From Streptomyces sp. cg36 (GTDB lineage Bacteria; Actinomycetota; Actinomycetes; Streptomycetales; Streptomycetaceae), in the NCBI RefSeq assembly GCF_041080675.1, contig NZ_CP163520.1, positions 7,407,501 to 7,471,500 on the forward strand: a stretch of DNA of 64,000 nucleotides, given 5' to 3'. Of the stretch, positions 7,047 through 16,311 are shown piece after piece. The position numbers and the translations under genes were made by a program. The notes under the pieces are model-generated. The model saw only the letters and a program-made list of their open reading frames with translations, made no database searches and was not told where the DNA came from. Position 1 is the stretch's first letter, and every line of letters begins with the position of its first letter.

Positions 7047-9839
7047 TCAGACGGTCGCCAACAGCACCTCCAGCGCGTTCGCCGTCTCCGGGTGACGGCC
7101 GAGCAGCGGTACGCCCCCGGGTGCCGGCGCCTCCCACGCGTCCCCGCATCCCAGCAGGTCCGCCAGCGCGTCGCACGCCGTGGGATGCGCGGCGAGCAGT
7201 GCGAGCCCCGGGGCGTCGGAGGCGGGCCGCGCGGTGGAGGTGCCCGCCGTGAGCGGCTGGGCCCGCCACGGCGGCACCCACGCGTCCAGTGCCGCCAGTC
7301 GGCCGGGATAGATCCGCCCGGCCTCCCGGATCAGGAGCGGAGCCAGCTCCGCGCCGCCCGCGCGCAGCGTGGTGATCAGGGTCGGCAGCCAGGGCAGGAG
7401 GACCGGGTCCGGCAGTCGGCCGAAGGCGTTCGACACCGCCTCGACCACGAAGTCCGTGAGGCCCGGCACCGGCTCCAGGGCCTGCACGAAACCGCTGAGA
7501 TAGCGCGGATAGGCGGGCAGCACCATCGGATTGGCCAGCAGCTCGTCGCACCGCTCGCGCAGCTCGGCGCGGGAGACCCGGCCGAGCTGGGTCTGGGCGG
7601 CCCAGAGCAGCGCCGTCTTCGACGGGTCGTCCGGATGCGACTGGGCGACCGCCAGCTCCAGCTGGGTGCGGTCGCAGCCGAGCGACAGCGCCAGGCCCTC
7701 CATGCTGAACAGGAAGCCCAGCATCGCCGCCACCTGGCGGACCGTGGCGTCCTCGTCGGTGAACGCCGTCGGCAGCAGCGTGCAGTAGTGCGCGTAACCG
7801 GTCTTGACGAAGGACTCGATCCACGGCGGCAGCAACGGCTCACTGGTGCGGTAGTACGCCAGCAGTCGGCGCACCCGGCGCAGCACCTCGGGGGCGCCGT
7901 CCACACCGCGTTCGGCCGAGAGGACCTCCAGCGCGCGCGTGCCGAGTTCGTCGGAGAGACGGCGGCTGCGCAGATACAGGGTCGCGTCCTCGACGGCTTC
8001 GAGGACGGTCGCCGCCGTGGCCTGTGGTGCGTACGCCGTGCGGCGCAGGCGCTGCTCCAGGACCTGCTCGATGCTCACCCCCTCGTACCCCAGCTCGATG
8101 AGCGCCCGTTGATGGGTGCCGAGCGCCAGGTCCCAGGACTCCTGGATCGGCTGCTCGCCCAGCTTCCGCTCGCCCATGATCGGGCGCGCGGCGCCCTGCG
8201 GCATCAGATGGCGCAGCATCCACAGGACGTCGGAGCAGCGCCCCAGCTCCGGCCGCCCCGCCACATCCAGCAGCGCGCGCTGCACACCGCGCTGCTGGAG
8301 CTTGAGGCCGAGCGGGGCGAGCCGGTCGTGGACGTCCCGGGCCAGGGGCGGCAGGGCGTCGTAGCCGACCTGGCCGATCCGGTCGCCGCCCATCATGATC
8401 TCCACCAGGCGGCGCACATCGCGCCGGCCCGGCACGGAGTCCTTCTCGATGCAGGTGACGGCCGCGTCCTGGAAGTCGTACGGCGTGGGCCTGGCCCGGT
8501 CGCGCATCCCGGCCAGCAGGATCGACGTCTCGAACACGGCGATGGCGTCGGCGGTGGAGGCCAGATAACCGTTGCGCCGTGCGGCCCGCACGATCTCCAC
8601 CGACCAGCCGAGCAGTTCGGCCTCGTCGAGCGGGTCCAGCACGGGCGGCCGGTGCAGGAAGCCCGTCAGCCTGTCCGAGGGGGCCGCCGGTGGCGCTGCC
8701 GGGGGCATCGCCCTGGCCGCGCCCTTCTTGGCGCTCGGCTTCTTCGCGCCCGCCTGCCCCGCCAGCCGGTACGGCTCGACCCGGGTGCGCCGCAGGTTCT
8801 TCGCCCAGAGCGTCGCGGCGATCGACACCGAACCCCCGGCCAGTCCGAACTGGGCCTCGATCGCCGCATGGCTGGAGGGGATCAGACCGTGCTGCCACTT
8901 GGTGGCGGTGCGCGGGCCGATCTCGTACGTGTCGCTGCCCCCGACCCCGAACTCCGCGACCCGGCTGGCCGCGTGGAAGGCGCCGCACACGTAGAGGCAG
9001 TCGGCGGGGTCCGCGCCGCTCGCCGCGAGATGCTCGCGCATCCTGGTCCACATGTAGCGCTCGCGGTCCTCGTCCACCCGTACCCGGTGGCTGTCGCCGG
9101 GTGCGAGATGCCGGAAGAGGCTGCCGATCAGGAGCATGACCTGGCGGTAGGTGTCGTGGTCGCTGTCGCCCAGGGGCAGTTCGACGTACTGGTGCCACCA
9201 CTCCGACCAGTGCCGCACCTTGCCGTGCCGCAGCAGGTGCTCCTCCAGTTCGGCGAAGCGCGGGCGCAGGTCGCCGATCTCCACACCGACCGCGTCACCG
9301 TGCAGCGCGGCCTCCTCCTCGGCGGGCGGCGCGTCCGGACCGGCCGGCTCGGGGGAGTGCGCGGCGCGCTCGTCCCACTGGAAGACGTGGTCGGAGGAAC
9401 GGTCGACCAGGACCAGTTCGACCCCCGGGGTGTCCAGGGCGTACGCGATCGCCTGGTACTCCGCCGACGCCTCGGTGATCGGCGCGACCACGGAGAGCGG
9501 CGACCAGTCGGCCGGGAAGCCGTCGACCTCGGTCGCGAACGCCTGGACCGCCACCGGCAGTCGGCAGTTGCGCAGTTCGGTCAGGAGCGGCGCCATGTCC
9601 TCGCACAGCTCCAGATAGACCACCTTGGGCCGCTTCTCGCGCAGCCTGCGCGCCATCGCTAGCGCCGAGGCGGGCGAGTGGTGGCAGACGGGGAAGATCT
9701 CCAGCGGCTCGCGCACCGCCCGGTCGACGTCCTCGACGATGCCCAGGAGGATGCCCTCCAGGGCGTCGGGCCCGTCCGCGAACGCCGTCGCGGCCTGCTG
9801 CAACTGGCCGCGCAGCGCGTCGAAGGTCTCGTCCCGCAT
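7047..9839 (-). CDS. DUF5682 family protein, last gene of the SWIM-vWA-MoxR cassette
   Basis: A 930-residue cytoplasmic protein of the uncharacterised DUF5682 family. The N-terminal third holds the conserved block: IFPVCHHSPASALAMARRL (His53-His54), VVYLELCEDM (Glu77/Glu80), LVDRSSD and CGAFHAASR, a pattern of buried His and Glu residues resembling TraB/ChaN/Tiki-type putative metal hydrolases (inference). A disordered Ala/Pro/Lys linker (around 365-390) separates it from a long helical C-terminal region without recognisable motifs. The ATG at 9839 has AGGAG 5 nt upstream; an upstream ATG at 9902 overlaps the MoxR stop as ATGA but has no ribosome-binding site and adds 21 unconserved residues. 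It sits directly behind the MoxR gene, so the two are probably translated from one message. Biochemical function unknown. Confidence 0.8.
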   Translation of the reverse strand: MRDETFDALRGQLQQAATAFADGPDALEGILLGIVEDVDRAVREPLEIFPVCHHSPASALAMARRLREKRPKVVYLELCEDMAPLLTELRNCRLPVAVQAFATEVDGFPADWSPLSVVAPITEASAEYQAIAYALDTPGVELVLVDRSSDHVFQWDERAAHSPEPAGPDAPPAEEEAALHGDAVGVEIGDLRPRFAELEEHLLRHGKVRHWSEWWHQYVELPLGDSDHDTYRQVMLLIGSLFRHLAPGDSHRVRVDEDRERYMWTRMREHLAASGADPADCLYVCGAFHAASRVAEFGVGGSDTYEIGPRTATKWQHGLIPSSHAAIEAQFGLAGGSVSIAATLWAKNLRRTRVEPYRLAGQAGAKKPSAKKGAARAMPPAAPPAAPSDRLTGFLHRPPVLDPLDEAELLGWSVEIVRAARRNGYLASTADAIAVFETSILLAGMRDRARPTPYDFQDAAVTCIEKDSVPGRRDVRRLVEIMMGGDRIGQVGYDALPPLARDVHDRLAPLGLKLQQRGVQRALLDVAGRPELGRCSDVLWMLRHLMPQGAARPIMGERKLGEQPIQESWDLALGTHQRALIELGYEGVSIEQVLEQRLRRTAYAPQATAATVLEAVEDATLYLRSRRLSDELGTRALEVLSAERGVDGAPEVLRRVRRLLAYYRTSEPLLPPWIESFVKTGYAHYCTLLPTAFTDEDATVRQVAAMLGFLFSMEGLALSLGCDRTQLELAVAQSHPDDPSKTALLWAAQTQLGRVSRAELRERCDELLANPMVLPAYPRYLSGFVQALEPVPGLTDFVVEAVSNAFGRLPDPVLLPWLPTLITTLRAGGAELAPLLIREAGRIYPGRLAALDAWVPPWRAQPLTAGTSTARPASDAPGLALLAAHPTACDALADLLGCGDAWEAPAPGGVPLLGRHPETANALEVLLATV

Positions 9840-9898
9840 GGTGCTCCTCTCGTGTGTTCCGCCGCCGTCCCGCAGCGCGGCCGGATGGTCCGCGCCGC

Positions 9899-11020
9899 TC
9901 ATGACAGGGTGGCGATCGCGTCGCGTCCGGCCTCCAGGAACTCCGGCCAGGCGCCGCCCTCTTCCTTGCCGCGCGGCTCGACGACCCCGTGCAGATACTT
10001 GTTGAGGATCGCCAGGTCCTCGGGCTCGCGGCGGGCCAGCGAGCCGACGAGCGAGGTGGCCAGGGTGTGGGCGGTGAGGGCGCGCTCGCCGAAGAAGTTG
10101 CTGTGCAGGATGGCGTCTTCGAGTACGCCGATCTGCTCGGCGGTGGACAGCGCGGACTCCAGCTTCTCGTCGTCGCTGCCCGCCGCTGCCGCCGAGGCAC
10201 GCAGATCGGCGAAGCTCTGGAGCAGCACGTCGAGGAGCGTCGGCGGCACGTCCAGCTCGATCTGGTGGCGGCGCAGGAGCTCCTCGGTGCGGAAGCGGAC
10301 GATCTCGGCCTCGCTCTTCTTGTTCGTCACCACCGGGATGCGGACGAAGTTGAAGCGGCGCTTGAGCGCCGAGGACAGGTCGTTGACGCCCCGGTCGCGG
10401 CTGTTGGCGGTCGCGATGATGGAGAAACCGGGCTGGGCGAAGACGATGTTGTCGTTGCCGTCGCTGTTCAGCTCGGGGACCGAGATGTACTTCTCGGACA
10501 GGATCGAGATCAGCGCGTCCTGGACGTCGCTGGTGGAACGGGTGAGTTCCTCGAAGCGGCCGATGGCGCCGGTCTCCATCGCGGTCATGATGGGGGAGGG
10601 GATCATCGACTCCCGCGACTGGCCCTTGGCGATGACCATGGACACGTTCCAGGAGTACTTGATGTGGTCCTCGGTGGTGCCCGCCGTGCCCTGCACCACC
10701 AGGGTGGAGTTGCGGGAGATCGCGGCGGAGAGCAGCTCGGCGAGCCAGCTCTTGCCGGTGCCGGGGTCACCGATCAGCAGCAGACCGCGGTCGGAGGCCA
10801 GGGTGACGATGGAGCGCTCGACGAAGCTCCGGTCGCCGAACCACTTCTGTGAGACCTCCCGGTCCAGGCCGTCGGCCCGCTCGGAGCCGAGGATGAACAG
10901 CCGGACCATCTTGGGCGACAGACGCCAGGAGAACGGCTTGGGGCCGTCGTCGATGGACTCCAGCCAGTCCAGCTCTTCGGCGTACTTCAGTTCGGCGGGG
11001 GCGCGCAGCAGGTCGGACAT
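9899..11020 (-). CDS. MoxR-family AAA+ ATPase
   Basis: A 373-residue AAA+ protein of the MoxR clade, which acts with vWA partners as chaperone-like remodelling machines. Walker A GDPGTGKS is at 84-91; the Walker B position reads GRFEELTR (154-161); sensor 1 is IIATANSRDRG with Asn206; the arginine-finger/second region KRRFNFVRIP follows. The ATG at 11020 begins the homologous N-terminus (MSDLLRAPAELKYAEEL), preceded by only a weak AAGG. It lies between the vWA gene (185-bp gap) and the DUF5682 gene, all on one strand. A long frame running through from 13303 is only a GC-driven extension. Cellular target unknown. Confidence 0.85.
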   Translation of the reverse strand: MSDLLRAPAELKYAEELDWLESIDDGPKPFSWRLSPKMVRLFILGSERADGLDREVSQKWFGDRSFVERSIVTLASDRGLLLIGDPGTGKSWLAELLSAAISRNSTLVVQGTAGTTEDHIKYSWNVSMVIAKGQSRESMIPSPIMTAMETGAIGRFEELTRSTSDVQDALISILSEKYISVPELNSDGNDNIVFAQPGFSIIATANSRDRGVNDLSSALKRRFNFVRIPVVTNKKSEAEIVRFRTEELLRRHQIELDVPPTLLDVLLQSFADLRASAAAAGSDDEKLESALSTAEQIGVLEDAILHSNFFGERALTAHTLATSLVGSLARREPEDLAILNKYLHGVVEPRGKEEGGAWPEFLEAGRDAIATLS

Positions 11021-11172
11021 GGCGAAGCCTTTCTGGGCGTGACAAAGGGAGGGAGGAGTGAACGAGGAGCGAAAAAGGAGGAGCGAGAGGCGCGGATGAG
11101 GTCTGGCGGTGAGCCGGAGCAGACGTGCCGCCGGGCGGGCGCACCGCTCCGATGGCGTACGTGGCCGGGCTC

Positions 11173-11192
11173 GCGGGGCCGCGATGCCCCGC
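11173..11192 (-). terminator. Small hairpin in the gap between vWA and MoxR genes
   Basis: Arms GCGGGGC (11173-11179) and GCCCCGC (11186-11192) with a 6-nt loop begin 13 nt after the vWA stop on the minus strand. It could attenuate read-through, so MoxR-DUF5682 may have its own promoter in the 185-bp gap; no promoter was recognised. Confidence 0.35.
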
Positions 11193-11205
11193 CCGCTGTG
11201 TCCCG

Positions 11206-12693
11206 CTAGGCCAGGAACGTCTTGAGCTCGGTGACGAGCTTGCGGATGTGCCCGGAGAGGACCGGTGTGCCGAGGTCCTTGAAGCGCTCGCGGAACCACG
11301 GGTTGACGCTGCCGCGCCCGGAGCTGGTCACCGAGCCGACCGGTATGAACTTGGCGCCGGAGCGGTGGATGGCGGCCATGCTCGCGAAGAGCGGTTCGGT
11401 CTGCCACTCGTAGAAGTCGGAGATCCACACCACGACGGTGTTGCGGGGCTCGGCGATCTTCGGTTGGGCCAGCGCCATGGCCACCGTGCCGTCCGTGCCG
11501 CCGCCCAGATTGGTGCGGAGCAGGGTTTCGAAGGGGTCGTGCACCCATGGTGTCAGGTCGAGCGCCTGGGTGTCGTAGGCGATCAGATGGACGTCCACCT
11601 TGGGCAGTCCCGCGAAGATCGAAGCCAGGATCGTGCAGTTGACCATCGAGTCGACCATCGAACCCGACTGGTCCACGACGACGATCAGCCGCTGGGGCGT
11701 CGTCTTGCGCGCCGTGTGCCGGTAGTAGAGGCGGTCGACGTACAGACGCTCCTCCTCCGGGCTCCAGTTGGTGAGGTTCTTCCAGATCGTGCGGTCGAGA
11801 TCGAGGTTGCGGTACACCCGCTTGGGCGGCACCGACCGGTCCAGCGCGCCTACGGTGGCCTTCTCCACCTGGGTGCGCAGCACCTCGGCGACCTCGTCCA
11901 CGAATCGGCGGATCAGGGCCTTGGCGTTGGCCAGGGCCACGCCCGAGAGGTTGTTCTTGTCCCGCAGCAACTGCTCGATCAGCGACATGCTCGGGGTGAG
12001 CCGGGCGGCGAGCTGGGGGTCGGCGAGCACCTCGCGCAGATGCATCCGCTTGATCAGGTCCGCCTCGATGGAGCCCAGCTCCGGGCCGATCGACGGGATG
12101 AGCCGGCTCAGGTCCGGCGCCGGGCCGCGCCCGCCGGTTCCGGTCGGGCTGACGCCCCCGCCGCTCGCCCCCGCGCCCGTACCCGCTCCCCGGCCGCCGC
12201 GCAGCTCGCCGGGCCGGCAGCCCAGCGCGCGCTCCAGCCAGCCCGCGTCCGACTGCCAGCGGGCGAGCTGTCCGGCGCTGACATTGCCGCTGCCGGAGGC
12301 GAAGACATTGAGCAGTACCTTCGACACCAGGGCCGCGCGCCGCACCTCCTCGGCCCGGTCGCGTCCGCCCTCCTCGCCGTCCCCCTCCGCCGGGGAAGCC
12401 GGTGTCATCAGACCGTCGAACTCGGCGGCCAGCTCCGGATGGCGCTGCACGATCGAGTCGATGGACGCCTGCGGGTCGAGCAGCGCGGTGGGCAGGCCCA
12501 TGTCCTCGACGACGGCGAGGCCGGCCGCTTCGAGGGCGGGCTGCTCCTCTTGGTCGAAGAGGCGGGCCAACAGCCGCCAGTACAGGGCCTGTCGGCGGTT
12601 GGCGTGGGGATCGGCCTCGGGGACACGGACGCTGGGGCCGCCGTCGATCGACGGCTCCGGCACGGCCGTCCGTCCGGTGGTGGTGTCGGTCAT
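11206..12693 (-). CDS. vWA domain protein of the MoxR cassette
   Basis: A 495-residue cytoplasmic protein. The helical N-terminal half (30-330) includes a Gly-rich disordered linker at about 163-192. The von Willebrand A domain occupies about 333-480 with a complete MIDAS: DQSGSM (Asp341, Ser343, Ser345), GGGTDG supplying the Thr, and WISDFYEW supplying the Asp. An intact MIDAS implies metal-dependent ligand binding, the usual arrangement for vWA partners of MoxR ATPases. The ATG at 12693 overlaps the stop of the upstream SWIM gene by 4 nt (ATGA), indicating translational coupling. No signal peptide or membrane segment. Confidence 0.85.
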   Translation of the reverse strand: MTDTTTGRTAVPEPSIDGGPSVRVPEADPHANRRQALYWRLLARLFDQEEQPALEAAGLAVVEDMGLPTALLDPQASIDSIVQRHPELAAEFDGLMTPASPAEGDGEEGGRDRAEEVRRAALVSKVLLNVFASGSGNVSAGQLARWQSDAGWLERALGCRPGELRGGRGAGTGAGASGGGVSPTGTGGRGPAPDLSRLIPSIGPELGSIEADLIKRMHLREVLADPQLAARLTPSMSLIEQLLRDKNNLSGVALANAKALIRRFVDEVAEVLRTQVEKATVGALDRSVPPKRVYRNLDLDRTIWKNLTNWSPEEERLYVDRLYYRHTARKTTPQRLIVVVDQSGSMVDSMVNCTILASIFAGLPKVDVHLIAYDTQALDLTPWVHDPFETLLRTNLGGGTDGTVAMALAQPKIAEPRNTVVVWISDFYEWQTEPLFASMAAIHRSGAKFIPVGSVTSSGRGSVNPWFRERFKDLGTPVLSGHIRKLVTELKTFLA

Positions 12694-14672
12694 TTCCGCA
12701 GCAGCCTTCCCGCTCGCTCCCGCAGGACGGCCACGGCGTCGGTGGCCGCCTTCTCGGCCTTGACTCCCGCCTTGTCGGTGGTGCCCCCGGCCCAGGCCGC
12801 CGCGTGCACGGCGACGGGCTTCTTCCGTACGGTCGTCTCGACGGCCAGGGGCTGGAGGCAGTACGTGCCCGCGTCCCAGCGGAGCAGGCCGATGCACGCG
12901 CCGGACGCCGCGACCGTCTTCGGCGTGAGCGGGCCCGCCGTCGGGATCCGGTCGGTGTCGACCAGGAGGGGACGGCCGGTGACGGTGAAGCGCAGGGTCT
13001 CCTCGCCCGGGGCGGCACCGTCGGTGTGTCCCTCCGCCACCTCGACCGCGTACCCCTCCAGGAAGACCGGTACCGCGATGCGTGCCGGGTGCCGGTCCAG
13101 CGGCGCGGTGGCCGCGTCCGTGGCGGCCGGCAGGGCGACGCGCGCGGTGGCGAAGGCGTCGGCGGGCTCGCCGGGGCGGGCCAGTTCGTCGCTCCAGAGC
13201 AGGTCGCCCCCGTCGGTGAGGGGCATGCCGAGGAGGTGCATCGAGCGGCCTTCGGCGACGGCCGAGAGCAGCGACATGTGGGGGCGCAGCAGCTGCCAGA
13301 CACCGGCCCCCACCGCCGTGTCGGGTTTGGGGACGGAGACGCTCGCGCGCACCAGACGCGGCGCGGACCCGTCGGCGGGCTCGAACACCGCGTGCACCTG
13401 GGCCTGCGCGGCGGTGGCGTGCTCCTGGAGATCGACGGCGAGCGGGAGGAGGCGCCCGGTGGCGGTGGTGTGCGCGCCCGCGCCCAGAGCGCCGGGCAGT
13501 GTCAGGATCACGGCCCGCGCCCACAGATCGCCCCAGCGGCGGGCCGGCACCCGCTCCAGGGCCGCACCCGGGCAGGAGGCGGCGAGCTCGTTGGAGAACC
13601 CGTCGAGCAGGGTGGAGAGGCGGCGCAGGGCCGGGTCCGGGAGCATCGCGGAGACGATCTGCGCGGCGCCGGAGACCACGTCGTGGTCGATGCCCTGCCA
13701 GCCCGCCCGTGCGAGGTCGCAGAGCCAGGCGCGGGCGGCGGCGAGGAGGTTGGCGGACCGGTCGTCGGCGGTCGTCGGCGGCGTGTCCGTACCGCGTGTG
13801 CGGCCGGTGAACTCGTCGAGGCGGCCGACCACGGCGTCGTGGATGGAGCCGAGCAGCGCGGTGCGGGCGGCGGCGAGCAGCACGAAGTGGTCCTCGACCG
13901 CGGCGCCCGCCGCCGCCTTCTCGGCCGCCTCGGCGACCCGGGACGCCAGCGGCGTGCCCGCGACGGCCCGGGCGAACTCCGACAGGTCGGCGGCCTGGGC
14001 GGGTTGGGGGCGCAGCAGCCCCGACACGAGCGCCCGGTCGAAGGCGTTGACCGCCGCCAGCGCTTCGGTGAGTCCGTCGACGGGGTCGCGGAACGCATCG
14101 GCGCTCGCACCCGGACCCGGGTCGCTTGAACCCGGCTCACTCGCATCCGGTTCGCCCGAAGGCGCCGGTGCGGTCACCGCCCTGGTCGGCGGGAACCAGT
14201 GCATCTCGGGCAACGGCGAGGTGGTCGGAGGCAGTTCGAGATACGAGAGATGGCGCAGGAACCGGCTGAAGACCGGTGCGGCGGCGGTGGTGTCGCCCTG
14301 CTCCGGCCAGGCGGCGGCCATCGTCTGTGCGATGCCCTGGGCGTCCGCCGCCTCGGGTGCGGTCTCGACGCGCAGATAGCGGGCGACGCGTTCGGCGCCG
14401 TACTGGAGGACGGCCTCGGTGATGAGTGCGCGGATGTGGTTGCAGAAACCGCCCCGAGCACCGCCGCAGGGACGGTTGTTGTTGGTGCTGCAGGTGAACG
14501 CGTAGCTGCCGGCCGCGACCGACGAGACGTAGACGCGCTCGATGTCGGAGCCGCTGGACACCACGCCCTGGAGGCGTCCGTCGGCCAGTTCCACGAAGGG
14601 GACCTTGGCCAGCTTGCGCGGTCGCGCGGGCGTCGTCACCCGCGCCGTGCTCGACCTCTCCCAGTCGGACAA
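12690..14672 (-). CDS. SWIM-like zinc finger protein, first gene of the MoxR-vWA cassette
   Basis: A 660-residue protein whose N-terminus carries a variant SWIM zinc site: Cys61, Cys69, Cys77 and His79 in CSTNNNRPC...FCNHIRALI. SWIM domains chelate zinc and bind nucleic acid or protein. The rest (about 150-660) is alpha/beta and helical with no catalytic motif recognised, plus a Ser/Gly/Pro-rich linker near 180-200. The probable start is a TTG at 14672 (MSDWERSSTARVTTPARP) with AGGAG about 9 nt upstream; the ATG at 14708 has no ribosome-binding site. Its stop overlaps the vWA start. As first gene it probably sets expression of the four-gene unit; the 228-bp region upstream is shared with the divergent propeller gene. 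Confidence 0.75.
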   Translation of the reverse strand: MSDWERSSTARVTTPARPRKLAKVPFVELADGRLQGVVSSGSDIERVYVSSVAAGSYAFTCSTNNNRPCGGARGGFCNHIRALITEAVLQYGAERVARYLRVETAPEAADAQGIAQTMAAAWPEQGDTTAAAPVFSRFLRHLSYLELPPTTSPLPEMHWFPPTRAVTAPAPSGEPDASEPGSSDPGPGASADAFRDPVDGLTEALAAVNAFDRALVSGLLRPQPAQAADLSEFARAVAGTPLASRVAEAAEKAAAGAAVEDHFVLLAAARTALLGSIHDAVVGRLDEFTGRTRGTDTPPTTADDRSANLLAAARAWLCDLARAGWQGIDHDVVSGAAQIVSAMLPDPALRRLSTLLDGFSNELAASCPGAALERVPARRWGDLWARAVILTLPGALGAGAHTTATGRLLPLAVDLQEHATAAQAQVHAVFEPADGSAPRLVRASVSVPKPDTAVGAGVWQLLRPHMSLLSAVAEGRSMHLLGMPLTDGGDLLWSDELARPGEPADAFATARVALPAATDAATAPLDRHPARIAVPVFLEGYAVEVAEGHTDGAAPGEETLRFTVTGRPLLVDTDRIPTAGPLTPKTVAASGACIGLLRWDAGTYCLQPLAVETTVRKKPVAVHAAAWAGGTTDKAGVKAEKAATDAVAVLRERAGRLLRK

Positions 14673-14900
14673 CGCACCATCTCCTAAGCAACGAAAAGGG
14701 AGACCCACGCCAGAGCGGCGGGGACATCAACGAACTTACTGGCGACCACTGACAACGCCCGGCCGACCGCGTTCCGCCGCGGTCCAGCGCGAGTGGACCG
14801 GCGCTCCGGGGCGGCCGGATAAGCCTGGTCCAGGGCGTCCCGGCAGGCGCGGGCGAGCCCCGCGGACCCGTACGGACCAGCGCACCACGGAGGTTGTCCC

Positions 14901-15860
14901 ATGCCCGGATCCCCCACTCGCAGGAATCTGCTCGCGGCGGGCGCGGCGGTGGGCGCCGCCGCGTTCGTCTCCCCGCTGCCCGGGGGCGCGTCCGGTGTCG
15001 CGCACGCCGCCGGACGCACCTGGCCGACCCGGTTCGCGCTCCCGAACGGCTTTCGCCCCGAAGGGATCGCCATCGGGCACGAGCCGTACGCGTACCTCGG
15101 CTCGCTCGCCACGGGGGACATCCTCCGCATCTCCCTGGCCACGGGGCGGGGGCGGGTGATCAGCAAGGGGCTCGGGCCGGAGCACGGCAGCGGCGGGCTC
15201 AAGCCGGACGGCCGGGGACGGCTGTTCGTCAGCGGCGGCACGGAGATCCGCGTGATCGACATCCGCACCGGCGCCATCACCCACACGTTTCCGGTGGACA
15301 TGCCGACCGCCATGGTCAACGACGTCGTGCTCACCCCGACCGCCGCGTGGTTCACCGACTCCTTCAACGCCCAGCTCTACAAGGTGCCGCTCGGCCGGAC
15401 CGGTGAGCCGCTGGGCATGGAGAAGGTGCCCCTGACGGGAGAGTGGGTGCAGGGCGCCTCCTGGACGGCCAACGGCATCGTCCGCACGCCCGACGGCAGC
15501 GCGCTGCTCGTCGCCAACAACGTGATCGACGGCGGGGGAGTGATGCGGGTCGACCCGCGCACCGGCGTCGCCCGCCGGGTCGACCTCGGCGGGCTCGAAC
15601 TCCCCAGTGGTGACGGCCTGTTGCTCCTCGGAACCACGCTCTACGCCGTCCAGAACCAGCACAACGCCATCGAGGTGATCCGGCTGGACGCGACGGGCAC
15701 GCGCGGCACCGCGACCGGGCGCATCACCGATCCCCGGTTCCGGATCCCGACCACCGTGGCGGTGTGGGGCGACCGGCTCTACCTGCCCAACGCCCGCATG
15801 GATATCACGCCGACCCCGGACACGGAGTACGACGCGGTGGCGGTGGACCGGCCCCACTGA
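14901..15860 (+). CDS. Tat-exported SMP-30/gluconolactonase-like beta-propeller protein
   Basis: A 319-residue exported protein. Residues 1-37 form a twin-arginine signal (TRRNLLAAGAAVGAAAFVSPLPGG...AHAAG). The mature part is a six-bladed beta-propeller of the SMP-30/gluconolaconase-like type, with repeated NGFRPEGIAIG, GGLKPDGRGRLFVSGG, NGIVRTPDGSALLVANN and GDRLYLPN strands. Family members are lactonases or sugar-binding propellers; the substrate cannot be read from the sequence. GGAGG at 14889-14893 supports the ATG at 14901. It is divergent from the SWIM gene with a 228-bp gap. Likely a folded, cofactor- or metal-containing protein since it uses the Tat route (inference). Confidence 0.75.
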   Translation: MPGSPTRRNLLAAGAAVGAAAFVSPLPGGASGVAHAAGRTWPTRFALPNGFRPEGIAIGHEPYAYLGSLATGDILRISLATGRGRVISKGLGPEHGSGGLKPDGRGRLFVSGGTEIRVIDIRTGAITHTFPVDMPTAMVNDVVLTPTAAWFTDSFNAQLYKVPLGRTGEPLGMEKVPLTGEWVQGASWTANGIVRTPDGSALLVANNVIDGGGVMRVDPRTGVARRVDLGGLELPSGDGLLLLGTTLYAVQNQHNAIEVIRLDATGTRGTATGRITDPRFRIPTTVAVWGDRLYLPNARMDITPTPDTEYDAVAVDRPH

Positions 15861-15899
15861 GCCTGTCGGCGCGGGGCGCCGCGATGTTACTGTCCAGCC

Positions 15900-16298
15900 A
15901 TGTCCAAGGCCGAGATCGACAAGGTGACCGCCGAGTTCTTCGGTGCGTTCGACAACCGGGGCGGCAAGGTCGCCGACGTGGGCCGGATCCGTCGGCTGAT
16001 GCTGCCGGGCGGGGTGATCGTGTCGACCGGTCCGTCCTTCGCGGCCTACACCGTGGAGGAGTTCATCGAGCCCCGGGAGCGGTGGCTGGCCGACGGGCGG
16101 CTGGTGGAGTTCTCGGAGTGGGAGACGTCCGAACGGACCGAGATCGTGGGTGACATCGCGTCCAGGTTCGGTGAGTACCGCAAGTCGGGGATCCTCGACG
16201 GCGAGCCGTTCGAGGGCGGTGGGACCAAGACCATCCAGTTCGTCCGCACCTCGGAAGGTTGGCGCATCACCGCGTTCTCCTGGTACGACGAGCCCTGA
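15900..16298 (+). CDS. NTF2-like/DUF4440-type small protein
   Basis: A 132-residue cytoplasmic protein with the cone-shaped NTF2-like pattern: N-terminal helix (SKAEIDKVTAEFFGAFDNR), a conserved RIRRLMLPGGVIVSTG turn, and a closing strand pair with KTIQFVRTSEGWRITAFSWYDE. Such folds serve as ketosteroid isomerase-like enzymes, polyketide cyclases or detoxification proteins. No catalytic Asp pair was assigned. It starts 39 nt after the propeller gene and could be co-transcribed with it. The frame downstream is occupied by an acetyltransferase remnant. Confidence 0.65.
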   Translation: MSKAEIDKVTAEFFGAFDNRGGKVADVGRIRRLMLPGGVIVSTGPSFAAYTVEEFIEPRERWLADGRLVEFSEWETSERTEIVGDIASRFGEYRKSGILDGEPFEGGGTKTIQFVRTSEGWRITAFSWYDEP

Positions 16299-16311
16299 CG
16301 GCGAAGGCACC

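Noticed and set aside
11021..13303. Apparent 1134-residue fusion including MoxR
   Set aside because: The extension upstream of 11020 lies over the vWA and SWIM genes in another frame and is low-complexity; the MoxR N-terminus starts at 11020.
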